A stretch of DNA of 50,886 nucleotides, from the NCBI GenBank assembly GCA_020860245.1, contig JAJBUQ010000031.1, positions 1-50,886 of the forward strand, read 5' to 3'. Below the pieces are notes generated by a model. The model searched no databases. It saw only the letters and a list, made by a program, of their open reading frames with translations, and was not told where the DNA came from. The DNA is from Rikenellaceae bacterium (GTDB lineage Bacteria; Bacteroidota; Bacteroidia; Bacteroidales; Rikenellaceae). The position numbers and the translations under genes were made by a program. This document shows, piece after piece, positions 18,510 to 27,512 of this stretch (position 1 is the stretch's first letter; the number at the start of each line of letters is the position of its first letter).

Positions 18510-20798
18510 ATGAGAAAATTCCGTATAAGCTATGTAATAATACTAATGTTGTTCATTTACTCCACATTCTGTATAGGACAGCAGAGCAGTACGGCAATAG
18601 TCGATCTCGATGCGCAGGAGATGCGTCTTATTAAGGTTGCGGACTCTAATGTTATCGTTCTTGTTCACGATGTGGTGTTTCATCACAACGGAGCAATAAT
18701 AGTATGCGATAGCGCTATTCGTTACAGCGACCGCATGATGGAATGTTATGGGAACGTAATCATTAACAATGATTCGACGCTCATCTATGGCGATATGGCT
18801 GACTTTATCGGAGATATAGCTCATGTTTATTCTCCTATTGTGAAAACGGTGGATGGGGATATGACAATGTACTCTTATGATCTTGAATTTAATACGCTTA
18901 CCTCTGTCGGTAGATATACTAAAGGCGGTACCATCACACAGAAGGACAATCTTATGGAATCGCAGGAAGCGATTTACTATGCTGACAGTAGAGAAGTATT
19001 TTTTTCCAAGGAGGTGTCTATGCGCAATGACGAGTATATCCTGACCACAGATTCTATGGGATATAATTTCGATACGGAGATAACTACTTTTTATACAAAA
19101 GCTTATATCTGGAATAAAGACGACAACTTCCTGACAGCGGACCGGGGTTCTTACAACAGGATGACCGATACTTATACTTTTACGGAAAATTCCTTTATTA
19201 TGACCGAAGATCACCAGACCTGGGCCGATAGCATTATCTATAACCAAGCTGCCGAAGTATCCCATCTTTTTAATAATGTACAGATTATCGACGAGGAGCA
19301 GAAGGTTATGATTTTTGGTGATTACGGCATATACTGGGGGATAGAAGAAAATGCCATGATGACGAAAAATCCCGCTGTGGTGGGATACGACACCTCCGAA
19401 GGTCAGGACTCGACTTTTATGAGGAGCGACAGTATATTTTTCTATACGGTTAATTTTGCAGATACTGACAACGAAGAATTGCAGTACCATATATTCAACG
19501 AGATGGAAGCCATGGAGAGAATTCTTGCAGGCGAAGCGGAGGATTATGATGAATCTGGGTTGGAGGAGATAGACCTGCATTTCGAACCTATAATTTTGAA
19601 TGAAGAACAGGAAATTTTGCAGGATACTCTTGAGGTTGCGGATCTCGTTACGGACTCTACCCCCGATAACGCCGGAGTTGTTTACGACAGTATAAAAACT
19701 CTTGAGTATCGATTCTCTCCGGAAGAGATGGATCGTTTGGATTCATTGATACCCCCTGATAGTAGAATTCCGCTCGATACGATACGATACGAGGGCGTTC
19801 CGGATATAGAAATATTAGAGGAAGAGGAAGAAACTATCGAGATCCCTAAGACAAAAAAAGAAATAAAACGTGAGCAGCGTGAAATGAAACGCATGGCTAA
19901 ACGCGAGGCACAAAGGGCTCAATTATTGGAGAGACTACGCGTTCAGGAGGCCAATGATAAGATAGATATCCCTGTGGAAGATTCTATTGTGGAGCTCCAT
20001 GTTCCGGATTCTCTTATTGATATGGATATGTTAATTGAGGAAGACGAGATTATTTTAGATTCTATACAACGAATTATGAGGGCATACAGAGATGTCAGGG
20101 TCTTTAGAGGAACTGTACAGGCTGTTTGCGACTCTATGGTGGCATTCTCGACAGACTCCACTCTTCATATGTATATCGATCCGATATTGTGGAATGAAGA
20201 TAGCCAGATAACTTCCGATATAATGCATTTTTATACACGAAATGAAGAGTTATATAAAGCGGAATTCGAAGGACAGCCTCTATTGGTAGAGGCTGTGGTC
20301 GATTCCTTGTACAATCAATTGGCGAGCAGGATTATGAATGCTTACTTCGTTAATAATAATATTTATATGATGGAGGCGATAGGCAACGCCCAGTCATATT
20401 ATTATTATCAGGAAGACGAGGAATCGGACGAAGTCAACGGATTTAGCACTACGGAATGTTCTTTCATAAATTTCTTCTTCGAGGATAACAAAATCGTGGA
20501 AATCAGATGGCATGACGATGTTGATTACGCTTTGTATCCGATGGATAAAATACCTGAAACGCAGTCGGAGTATATGAGAAATTTTAAATGGGAAATCGAC
20601 AGAAGGCCGAAGAGTAGATTCGATGTTTTCAATCGGAGAATCCGAGAATCCGTAAGAGAGGAGATGTCTGCAATACCACAGCCTGATTTTAAAATTACCG
20701 GCGAGATAGAGGATTATAAAATAAGACTTATAAATGAAGGAATATGGAGAGACAGAACCGAAGATATATGGGTTAATCCGCAGCAATTTGTAAAGTAG
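18510..20798 (+). CDS. OstA-like protein (LptA/LptD-type beta-jellyroll domains)
   Basis: The 762-residue protein has a signal peptide (1-23). Repeated short beta segments of the OstA/LptA pattern follow (VHDVVFHHNGAIIVCDSAIRY, then GNVIINNDSTLIYGD). Such domains form the periplasmic bridge that carries lipopolysaccharide to the outer membrane. About residues 440-490 are an insertion very rich in E, K and R, likely a charged helix (EILEEEEETIEIPKTKKE onward). More OstA-like strands follow (VRVFRGTVQAVCDSMVAF). No beta-barrel part of LptD is present. Placement directly after surA echoes the lptD-surA pairing of proteobacteria. About seventeen D-S/T-hydrophobic triplets occur, matching the Bacteroides O-glycosylation motif. 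Confidence 0.85.
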   Translation: MRKFRISYVIILMLFIYSTFCIGQQSSTAIVDLDAQEMRLIKVADSNVIVLVHDVVFHHNGAIIVCDSAIRYSDRMMECYGNVIINNDSTLIYGDMADFIGDIAHVYSPIVKTVDGDMTMYSYDLEFNTLTSVGRYTKGGTITQKDNLMESQEAIYYADSREVFFSKEVSMRNDEYILTTDSMGYNFDTEITTFYTKAYIWNKDDNFLTADRGSYNRMTDTYTFTENSFIMTEDHQTWADSIIYNQAAEVSHLFNNVQIIDEEQKVMIFGDYGIYWGIEENAMMTKNPAVVGYDTSEGQDSTFMRSDSIFFYTVNFADTDNEELQYHIFNEMEAMERILAGEAEDYDESGLEEIDLHFEPIILNEEQEILQDTLEVADLVTDSTPDNAGVVYDSIKTLEYRFSPEEMDRLDSLIPPDSRIPLDTIRYEGVPDIEILEEEEETIEIPKTKKEIKREQREMKRMAKREAQRAQLLERLRVQEANDKIDIPVEDSIVELHVPDSLIDMDMLIEEDEIILDSIQRIMRAYRDVRVFRGTVQAVCDSMVAFSTDSTLHMYIDPILWNEDSQITSDIMHFYTRNEELYKAEFEGQPLLVEAVVDSLYNQLASRIMNAYFVNNNIYMMEAIGNAQSYYYYQEDEESDEVNGFSTTECSFINFFFEDNKIVEIRWHDDVDYALYPMDKIPETQSEYMRNFKWEIDRRPKSRFDVFNRRIRESVREEMSAIPQPDFKITGEIEDYKIRLINEGIWRDRTEDIWVNPQQFVK

Positions 20799-20843
20799 CG
20801 GCGATGCAGTAACCCTATAATTTTTTTAATTTTAAATTTAAAC

Positions 20844-20851
20844 TATTTTTG
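20844..20851 (+). promoter_or_regulatory. Probable -7 box for the rsfS-ftsH operon
   Basis: TATTTTTG is a full match to TAnnTTTG, 17 bases before the rsfS ATG, in an otherwise AT-only stretch. No TTTG is seen at the right distance upstream. Confidence 0.4.
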
Positions 20852-20868
20852 CAGGATAAACTTCACGA

Positions 20869-21216
20869 ATGGACAAACTTTTAGAAACAATAGCCGAAGC
20901 GATTGACGATAAACGCGGAGACGATATAATAAGTCTCGATCTTACGGAATTCGACGGAGCGATTTGCGATACATTCTTAATATGTAATGCTGATTCTACC
21001 ACTCAGGTATGCGCGATAGCCGACGGCATCGAAGAACAGGTGCACAAAGAACTTAAAACCCGCCCTTACAGGATCGAAGGAAAAGAAAACGGTATGTGGG
21101 TTGCTATGGATTACGGCAATATAATGGTTCACATATTCCAGACCGAGATGAGAAAATTTTATGCTCTGGAAGAGATGTGGGCTGATGCCGATCTGACTCG
21201 TTACGAGTTTGAATAA
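20869..21216 (+). CDS. rsfS: Ribosome silencing factor RsfS
   Basis: RsfS binds ribosomal protein uL14 on the large subunit and blocks joining of the subunits when nutrients are scarce. The 115-residue length and the pattern fit the family: D-x-F-I-I-C-type core (CDTFLICNADST), then HKELKTRPYRIEGKENGMWVAMDYGNIMVHIF, YALEEMWADA. It opens a rightward operon with ftsH 22 bases downstream and cdsA after that. This rsfS-ftsH-cdsA order is commonly seen in Bacteroidales. Confidence 0.95.
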   Translation: MDKLLETIAEAIDDKRGDDIISLDLTEFDGAICDTFLICNADSTTQVCAIADGIEEQVHKELKTRPYRIEGKENGMWVAMDYGNIMVHIFQTEMRKFYALEEMWADADLTRYEFE

Positions 21217-21238
21217 TAATTTTAGAAGGTAAGAAATA

Positions 21239-23236
21239 ATGGTTGAAAACAACGATAAAAAAACAAATAAGCTGCCCGGATTACGCCCTCGCGGATACAT
21301 GTGGGTATATATAATTATTTTTATTTTTCTTCTATCGTGGAGTTTCTTGGGCGACAGAACTATGCCGCAAAAAAGCAACTGGGACGAGGTTAAAGAGAAT
21401 TTTCTCGATAGAAACTATGTAGACCGGATAATAATCGTTAATGATAAACTTGCCGAAGTTTATCTTAAAAAAGATGCTCTGAAAGAAGTTAAGAATGAAG
21501 AAAAATACAAATCTCTTCCTGCTGACGGACCACAGCTTAAATTTATTATAGGTTCGCTGGATTCGTTTGAACGTAAGTTCGACGAATATATGAGTGAAGC
21601 CGCTCCCGGAGACAGAGTAGGATTGTCATTCGATCAGCGAAGCAGTTTCTGGGAGAGTCCGCTTATATCCGCTATACTTCCGATAGGATTTATCATATTG
21701 ATATGGATTCTTATCATGCGCGGCATGTCCAAAAGCGGAGGCGGAGGTGCCGGAGGGGTATTCAACGTCGGTAAAGCCAAAGCTCAGATGTTCGATAAGG
21801 ATATGAAGGACAAGGTTACATTTAAAGATGTCGCCGGACTCGAAGAGGCTAAGATCGAAGTGATGGAAATCGTGGATTTTTTAAAAAAACCTAAGAAATA
21901 TATCGATCTGGGAGGAAAAATTCCTAAAGGAGCGTTGCTTGTGGGGCCTCCGGGAACCGGTAAAACCCTTCTTGCCAAAGCTGTTGCAGGCGAAGCGAAT
22001 GTACCGTTTTTCTCCATTAGCGGTTCGGATTTCGTTGAGATGTTTGTCGGAGTCGGAGCGTCGCGTGTCCGCGACCTGTTCCGTCAGGCTAAGGAGAAGG
22101 CTCCATGTATTGTCTTCATCGACGAGATCGACGCTATCGGACGCGCCAGAAGTAAAAATGCAGGCTATACCTCCAACGATGAGCGGGAAAACACTCTCAA
22201 TCAGTTATTAACCGAGATGGATGGCTTCGGTACGAATGCCGGAGTTATTATTCTGGCAGCTACCAACCGTGCGGATATTCTCGATAAGGCGCTGATGCGT
22301 GCCGGCAGATTCGACCGCCAGATACATGTCGATCTCCCTGATCTCAAAGAAAGAGAAGAGATATTTAAAGTATACCTAAAAAAACTCAGACTCGATCCGA
22401 AACTCGAAACCGATTTTCTTGCAAAACAAATACCTGGATTTTCAGGTGCCGATATTGCTAATGTTTGTAACGAAGCTGCGTTAATTGCTGCGAGAGCGGA
22501 TAAAAAACAGATTGAAAGGCAGGACTTCCTCGATGCGATCGACAGGATAATCGGCGGATTGGAAAGAAAAAGTACTATTATAAGTAAATCGGAGAAGCGA
22601 TCCATAGCTTACCACGAGGCCGGACATGCTACCGTAGGTTGGATACTTGAACATTCTCATCCTCTTATCAAAGTATCTATTATTCCTCGCGGACAGGCTC
22701 TTGGTGCCGCATGGTATCTGCCGGAAGAGAGAAAGATAACTACCAGAGAACAATTGCTGGACGAACTCGCATCGTTCATGGGAGGACGTGCTGCGGAGGA
22801 ACTTATAGTGGGAACCATATCTACCGGAGCTCTTAACGATCTGGGACGTGCTACGCGGTTTGCGTACGCAATGGTATCGTATTACGGAATGAGCGAGAAA
22901 GTGGGAAATATTTCATTTTACGATTCTTCCGGACAGAGTGACTTCATGGGTAAACCGTACAGTGAACAAACCGCACAGTTGATAGATGAAGAAGCGAAAA
23001 GAATTGTTTCCGAAAGTTACGATCGAGCGAAAAAAGTTCTTATGGACCATAAGGAAGGATTTGTAAAACTTGCTGAACTTCTTTTGGAACGTGAGGTTAT
23101 TTTTACCGAGGATGTAGAAAAAATATTCGGTAAAAGGAAAAATAAAGAAAATGAAACAGAGGATAAAAATGAAGTTGCCGGTATAATTACCGACGCAGAT
23201 TTGTATCCTGAGAAAAACATAGAGGAGAGTCTGTAA
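21239..23236 (+). CDS. ftsH: ATP-dependent zinc metalloprotease FtsH
   Basis: A membrane-anchored AAA+ protease that degrades misfolded membrane proteins and short-lived regulators. In proteobacteria it also tunes lipid A synthesis. The 665-residue protein has membrane helices at about 20-38 and 138-158, with a periplasmic domain between. The AAA module has Walker A GPPGTGKT (about 239-246), Walker B FIDEID near 298 and the second region of homology near 350. The protease domain carries the zinc motif H459-E460-A-G-H463. The C-terminal tail is acidic and lysine-rich. All catalytic residues are present. Confidence 0.98.
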   Translation: MVENNDKKTNKLPGLRPRGYMWVYIIIFIFLLSWSFLGDRTMPQKSNWDEVKENFLDRNYVDRIIIVNDKLAEVYLKKDALKEVKNEEKYKSLPADGPQLKFIIGSLDSFERKFDEYMSEAAPGDRVGLSFDQRSSFWESPLISAILPIGFIILIWILIMRGMSKSGGGGAGGVFNVGKAKAQMFDKDMKDKVTFKDVAGLEEAKIEVMEIVDFLKKPKKYIDLGGKIPKGALLVGPPGTGKTLLAKAVAGEANVPFFSISGSDFVEMFVGVGASRVRDLFRQAKEKAPCIVFIDEIDAIGRARSKNAGYTSNDERENTLNQLLTEMDGFGTNAGVIILAATNRADILDKALMRAGRFDRQIHVDLPDLKEREEIFKVYLKKLRLDPKLETDFLAKQIPGFSGADIANVCNEAALIAARADKKQIERQDFLDAIDRIIGGLERKSTIISKSEKRSIAYHEAGHATVGWILEHSHPLIKVSIIPRGQALGAAWYLPEERKITTREQLLDELASFMGGRAAEELIVGTISTGALNDLGRATRFAYAMVSYYGMSEKVGNISFYDSSGQSDFMGKPYSEQTAQLIDEEAKRIVSESYDRAKKVLMDHKEGFVKLAELLLEREVIFTEDVEKIFGKRKNKENETEDKNEVAGIITDADLYPEKNIEESL

Positions 23237-23259
23237 CCGATCTTCTACTAACCTTGTAA

Positions 23260-24081
23260 ATGACGTTGAATAACTTGATTATCCGCACTATGAGCGGAGT
23301 TGTCATAGCAGAAATGATAGTAGCGGCAATAATCCTGTCAAAGTGGACATTGCTCGCTTTGTCAATTGTTATAACAGCAGGTTCGATGTACGAATTCTAT
23401 AAATTGTGCCGCAGGGATACATTCCCGTCGAGTGTATTTGCAATTTTATCGGGAATTATTTTTGTAACGGTGTCTTTTCTGAGCAGCTATGGAATTATAG
23501 CGCATAATTATATGTTGTTTTTTTTCCTCCCTCTGACAGCATTATATATAACGGAACTTTATAGAAAAAAAGAATCTCCCATAGAGAACATCGCAGTATC
23601 TTTGCTGGGATTTATGTATATTGCAGTGCCTATGGCACTGCTTAACCGCATGGGGGGGGTGTCGGTAGATTTAGAGGGGACGGAATATTCGTATATTTAT
23701 CCTTTAGGGTTTATGATTCTTATATGGATGAACGATGTAGGGGCATATATGGTAGGAAGCTCTCTTGGGAAAAATCCTCTTTTCCCACGAATATCTCCGA
23801 AAAAATCATGGGAAGGTTTCTGGGGCGGATTTATTATTACCGTCGCGGCAGGTGGAACGATAGGTTATTTGACATACAGTAACATATATATGTGGTTATC
23901 GATTGCCGGAATAACATCACTTGCAGGTATCGGAGGTGATCTTGTCGAATCGATGTTCAAACGATCTGCCGGAGTCAAAGATTCTGGAAATATAATCCCC
24001 GGACATGGAGGATTCCTGGATCGTTTCGATGCAATGTTCCTATCGCTGCCGCTGGTTTATATTATAATAAAATTCTTTTAA
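23260..24081 (+). CDS. cdsA: Phosphatidate cytidylyltransferase
   Basis: CdsA makes CDP-diacylglycerol from phosphatidic acid and CTP in the inner membrane, the branch point for phospholipid synthesis. The 273-residue protein has about seven or eight helices. The CDP-diglyceride synthetase signature runs from SPKKSWEGFWGGF through GDLVESMFKRSAGVKDSGNIIPGHGG to DRFDA near the C-terminus. It sits 23 bases after ftsH and 17 bases before psd, so two enzymes of phosphatidylethanolamine synthesis are together. Confidence 0.96.
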   Translation: MTLNNLIIRTMSGVVIAEMIVAAIILSKWTLLALSIVITAGSMYEFYKLCRRDTFPSSVFAILSGIIFVTVSFLSSYGIIAHNYMLFFFLPLTALYITELYRKKESPIENIAVSLLGFMYIAVPMALLNRMGGVSVDLEGTEYSYIYPLGFMILIWMNDVGAYMVGSSLGKNPLFPRISPKKSWEGFWGGFIITVAAGGTIGYLTYSNIYMWLSIAGITSLAGIGGDLVESMFKRSAGVKDSGNIIPGHGGFLDRFDAMFLSLPLVYIIIKFF

Positions 24082-24098
24082 GGGATATAGTTCTGATC

Positions 24099-24752
24099 AT
24101 GAAGATTCATAAAGAAGGAAGAAATATTATTTTTACGACTCTTATTATTTTTGCGTTGTTATGGGTGCTGTTACTGGTTTTTGCGAACCCTTTAACTGCG
24201 TATATAATTTCTGGAACCCTGTTTTTGATATTTTTATTTGTCCTGAGATTTTTCAGAGTTCCGTCACGGCATTTAAGTATTGATAACCGAACGGTATATG
24301 CTCCGGCAGACGGAACGGTCGTAGCTGTCGAAAAAGTCTTCGAAGGCGAATATCTCGATGAAGAGAGAATACAGGTCTCTGTCTTTATGTCTATATGGAA
24401 TATCCATGTAAACTGGTTCCCTGTGGGCGGGGTCATAGAATATTTTAAACACCACCATGGAGAGTATCTTGTCGCTTGGCATCCGAAATCTTCCGAGAAA
24501 AACGAAAGGACGACCACTGTGGTCAATACCGGTAATGAAAAAATTCTTTTTCGCCAGATAGCAGGATATGTAGCGCGGAGAATTGTATCCTATGCGGCGG
24601 TTGGAGAAATGGTTGCACAGAACTCCCAGTGCGGATTCATAAAATTCGGATCACGAGTGGATATTCTCCTCCCTTTAAATGCAGAGATATGCGTCTCCGT
24701 AGATCAGGAGGTTGTCGGTACCCAAACAAAGATAGCGCGACTCAAAGACTAA
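24099..24752 (+). CDS. psd: Phosphatidylserine decarboxylase (short, archaeal/bacillus-like type)
   Basis: Converts phosphatidylserine to phosphatidylethanolamine. The 217-residue precursor has an N-terminal membrane segment pair (about 9-52). The PADGTVVAVEKV block follows, then SVFMSIWNIHVNWFPVGG. The self-cleavage site is G184-S185 in KFGSRVD, where the serine becomes the pyruvoyl group. The short length marks the Psd-A type found in Bacteroidota rather than the longer E. coli type. It follows cdsA and abuts the WbqC-like gene with no gap. The pss gene for the preceding step is not in the window. Confidence 0.95.
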   Translation: MKIHKEGRNIIFTTLIIFALLWVLLLVFANPLTAYIISGTLFLIFLFVLRFFRVPSRHLSIDNRTVYAPADGTVVAVEKVFEGEYLDEERIQVSVFMSIWNIHVNWFPVGGVIEYFKHHHGEYLVAWHPKSSEKNERTTTVVNTGNEKILFRQIAGYVARRIVSYAAVGEMVAQNSQCGFIKFGSRVDILLPLNAEICVSVDQEVVGTQTKIARLKD

Positions 24753-25373
24753 ATGATGCTTCTGTCCACAGCATATCTCGGCAATATCCGTTATTACTCG
24801 AAATTTCTGATGGAGGACTCAGTGATTATAGAAGCTCATGAGAATTATCAAAAACAGAGTTATAGGAATCGCTGCCGCATCCTTACGGCAAACGGGATTG
24901 CCGATCTTACGGTTCCGGTCATAAAAAATTCCGGAGTAAAAATTCCGATTAAAGAGGTAAGGATAGATTATGGTAAGAACTGGCAGCATCAGCACTGGTA
25001 TTCGATTATGTCAGCTTACAAAAACTCCCCCTATTACGATTATTATTTCGATACCTTCGAACCGTTTTTCAGAAAAAAATATAAATTTCTTTGGGATCTC
25101 AACGAGGAGTTGCGGGCGGAAATTTTCAAGATACTGGAAATTAATTGCGAAGTTCGTTATTCCGAGACATTTGAGAATAGCGGGGGATACGATCTGCGTA
25201 ATGCGATTTCACCTAAAGGAAGATTGAATGCTCCGGACCCGCATTTCAGGAACGTTCCCTATTATCAGGTTTTTTCTGAAAAATATGATTTCTTTCCCGG
25301 ATTAAGTATAATCGACCTGCTGTTCTGCGAGGGTCCGAATTCAGTCGAAATTCTGCGGGAATCCACAAAATAA
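24753..25373 (+). CDS. WbqC family protein
   Basis: The 206-residue cytoplasmic protein belongs to the WbqC-like family, found in O-antigen clusters and across Bacteroidota but without a settled activity. The pattern is clear: LLSTAYLGNIRYYSKF at the start, NYQKQSYRNRCRIL, GKNWQHQHWYSIMSAYKNSPYYDYY near residue 75, and IDLLFCEGP near the end. Its ATG follows the psd TAA directly (TAAATG), so it belongs to the rsfS-ftsH-cdsA-psd unit. It converges with kdsA across a shared terminator. Confidence 0.88.
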   Translation: MMLLSTAYLGNIRYYSKFLMEDSVIIEAHENYQKQSYRNRCRILTANGIADLTVPVIKNSGVKIPIKEVRIDYGKNWQHQHWYSIMSAYKNSPYYDYYFDTFEPFFRKKYKFLWDLNEELRAEIFKILEINCEVRYSETFENSGGYDLRNAISPKGRLNAPDPHFRNVPYYQVFSEKYDFFPGLSIIDLLFCEGPNSVEILRESTK

Positions 25374-25374
25374 A

Positions 25375-25393
25375 AACCGGCCATAAGCCGGTT
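25375..25393. terminator. Bidirectional terminator between the WbqC-like gene and kdsA
   Basis: A 7-base-pair stem AACCGGC / GCCGGTT with loop CATAA is flanked by an A-run on the left and a T-run on the right. It serves as an intrinsic terminator in both directions between convergent genes. Confidence 0.75.
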
Positions 25394-25399
25394 CACTTT

Positions 25400-26224
25400 T
25401 TATATTATAACCTGTCTTATTCGGATAAGTTTTTCGAGTAATGATTCCAGATATTCGAGTTTGAGCATATTCGCACCATCGGACTTTGCCTTCGAAGGTT
25501 CGGGATGAGTCTCCATAAAAATACCGTCCGCTCCCACTGCAATAGCCGCTTTGGCTATCGTCTCTATCAGTTCCGGTTTACCTCCTGTAACTCCACTGCT
25601 CTGATTGGGCTGCTGAAGTGAATGGGTAATGTCCATTATTACCGGATAACCGGTAGACTGCATTACGGGTATACTGCGGAAGTCCACTACGATATCCCCG
25701 TATCCGAACATAGTACCCCGGTCGGTAAGCATGATATTGTTGTTTCCGGTCTCGCTTATTTTTTCTGCCACGAATCGCATCGATTCCGGAGCGAGAAACT
25801 GCCCCTTCTTGATATTTACCGCTTTACCTGTATCTGCGGCTGCTTCGAGGATATCGGATTGCCGACAAAGGAATGCTGGAATTTGTAGTATATCGACGTA
25901 TTCCGCAGCCATTGCCGCCTCCTGTGCACTGTGTATATCCGTAATTACAGGTATGGAGAACCGGTCTCTCACCTTAGCGAGGAGTTTGAGAGCTTTTAAA
26001 TCTCCGATCCCGGTAAACGAGTCGGATTTTGAGCGGTTGGCTTTTCGATACGATCCTTTGAAGATGTACGGAATTTTAAATTTTTCTGTTATTTCGACAG
26101 CTTTTTCCGCTATTTCCATAATGTTATCTTCGCTCTCTATCACACACGGACCAGCTATAAGGAAAAAATTACCGCTGTCAGTGTTTTTAATTAAAGGGAT
26201 ATTTTCGATTACACAAGATTTCAT
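25400..26224 (-). CDS. kdsA: 3-deoxy-8-phosphooctulonate synthase (Kdo-8-phosphate synthase)
   Basis: Condenses phosphoenolpyruvate with arabinose 5-phosphate to give Kdo 8-phosphate, the precursor of the inner-core sugar of lipopolysaccharide. The 274-residue protein has the IAGPCVIES start, FKGSYRKANRSKSDSF (substrate-binding KANR), DRGTMFGYGD, and GADGIFMETHPEP near the C-terminus. These are the hallmarks of KdsA over DAHP synthase. It is the last gene of the leftward HAMP-trkH-SPOR-rarA-kdsA unit, 5 bases after rarA. Confidence 0.97.
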   Translation of the reverse strand: MKSCVIENIPLIKNTDSGNFFLIAGPCVIESEDNIMEIAEKAVEITEKFKIPYIFKGSYRKANRSKSDSFTGIGDLKALKLLAKVRDRFSIPVITDIHSAQEAAMAAEYVDILQIPAFLCRQSDILEAAADTGKAVNIKKGQFLAPESMRFVAEKISETGNNNIMLTDRGTMFGYGDIVVDFRSIPVMQSTGYPVIMDITHSLQQPNQSSGVTGGKPELIETIAKAAIAVGADGIFMETHPEPSKAKSDGANMLKLEYLESLLEKLIRIRQVII

Positions 26225-26229
26225 AGTTT

Positions 26230-27507
26230 TTAATTTTTTTCTTTATTCCAAAGTTTATCCATTCTGGCCGCTATCTCTTTTTCGCGCGGATTATCTGCCG
26301 GATTATAGAATTTACTCCCCTCCAGCCCTTCCGGAAGAAATTCCTGAACCACGAAATTATCTTTAAAATCGTGCGCGTACTTATATCCTTCTCCGTAGCC
26401 TATGTTCTTCATCAGTTTGGTAGGTGCATTCCTCAGATGAAGCGGTACAGGACGGTTTATGGTATCGCGAGCTACCATAGCCTCCGCTTTGCAGATAGCC
26501 ATATATGCGGAATTGCTCTTAGGGCTGGTTGCGAGAAATATAGTTGTCTCCGCTAACGGTATCCGCGCTTCGGGCATACCTATCTTATGCACGGTGTCGA
26601 AGCATGCGTTCGCAAGGAGTAGCCCGTTAGAATTTGCCAGTCCTATATCCTCGGAAGCGAGGATAACAAGCCTTCGGGCAATGAATTTAGGATCTTCACC
26701 CCCTGCAAGCATCCGTGCGAGATAATATACCGCTGCGTCCGGATCACTTCCGCGTACCGATTTTATAAATGCGGATATGACGTCGTAATGCTGTTCGCCG
26801 TTCTTATCGTACAGCGCGATATTTTGCTGTAATGTGTCGGTAATGACCTTGTCGTTGATAACGATCTCTCCGTTGGTGGAGTTCGCAAGGATATCGAGAA
26901 TATTGAGCAGTTTTCGTGCATCCCCTCCGGAGAAGGTGAACAAAGCCTCGGTCTCTTCGATTTTGACTCCACGCTCTTTAAATACTATGTCGGTGGTAAT
27001 CGCGCGATTGAGCATAGTTTCCAGATCCTTCTCTTCGAGATGCTTCAGCACATACACCTGGCAGCGGGACAGGAGAGGGGAGATCACTTCGAAAGAGGGG
27101 TTCTCGGTCGTTGCGCCTATGAGGGTTATTATTCCTTGTTCGACAGCTCCCAGCAATGAATCCTGCTGTGATTTGTTGAACCTGTGTATCTCGTCAATAA
27201 ATAAAAACGGCGACGGTGTATTGAAAAATTTCTGGGATTTAGCACTCTCTATTACTTCGCGCACATCTTTAACTCCGGAGTTTATAGCGCTCAGAGTATA
27301 AAAATTTCTGTCGAGCGAAGAGGCGACGATCCTTGCAAGGGTCGTCTTGCCTACACCCGGAGGCCCCCATAAAATAAATGACGGTACATTCCCGGATTCG
27401 ATAAACTTCCGGAAGACGCCGTTCCTGCCGACAAGATGTTCTTGTCCTATGTAATCGTCGAGGGTGTTAGGTCTTAGCCGTTCAGCCAAAGGTATATTGC
27501 TACTCAT
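26230..27507 (-). CDS. rarA: Replication-associated recombination protein RarA (MgsA) AAA+ ATPase
   Basis: RarA/MgsA acts at stalled replication forks and is related to clamp-loader ATPases and eukaryotic WRNIP1. The 425-residue protein has LRPNTLDDYIGQEHL, Walker A GPPGVGKT near residue 49, Walker B FIDEIHRFNKSQQD near 100, and sensor GATTENPSFE. The C-terminal MgsA domain has SVRGSDPDAAVYYLARML and AYMAICKAEAMV. It sits 5 bases after the SPOR gene and 5 bases before kdsA. That placement is physical, with no obvious shared function. Confidence 0.97.
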   Translation of the reverse strand: MSSNIPLAERLRPNTLDDYIGQEHLVGRNGVFRKFIESGNVPSFILWGPPGVGKTTLARIVASSLDRNFYTLSAINSGVKDVREVIESAKSQKFFNTPSPFLFIDEIHRFNKSQQDSLLGAVEQGIITLIGATTENPSFEVISPLLSRCQVYVLKHLEEKDLETMLNRAITTDIVFKERGVKIEETEALFTFSGGDARKLLNILDILANSTNGEIVINDKVITDTLQQNIALYDKNGEQHYDVISAFIKSVRGSDPDAAVYYLARMLAGGEDPKFIARRLVILASEDIGLANSNGLLLANACFDTVHKIGMPEARIPLAETTIFLATSPKSNSAYMAICKAEAMVARDTINRPVPLHLRNAPTKLMKNIGYGEGYKYAHDFKDNFVVQEFLPEGLEGSKFYNPADNPREKEIAARMDKLWNKEKN

Positions 27508-27512
27508 TATGT

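Noticed and set aside
18543-19580. A 345-codon open frame on the minus strand
   Set aside because: It is antisense to the OstA-like gene, without a recognisable domain, and arises from that gene's codon pattern.
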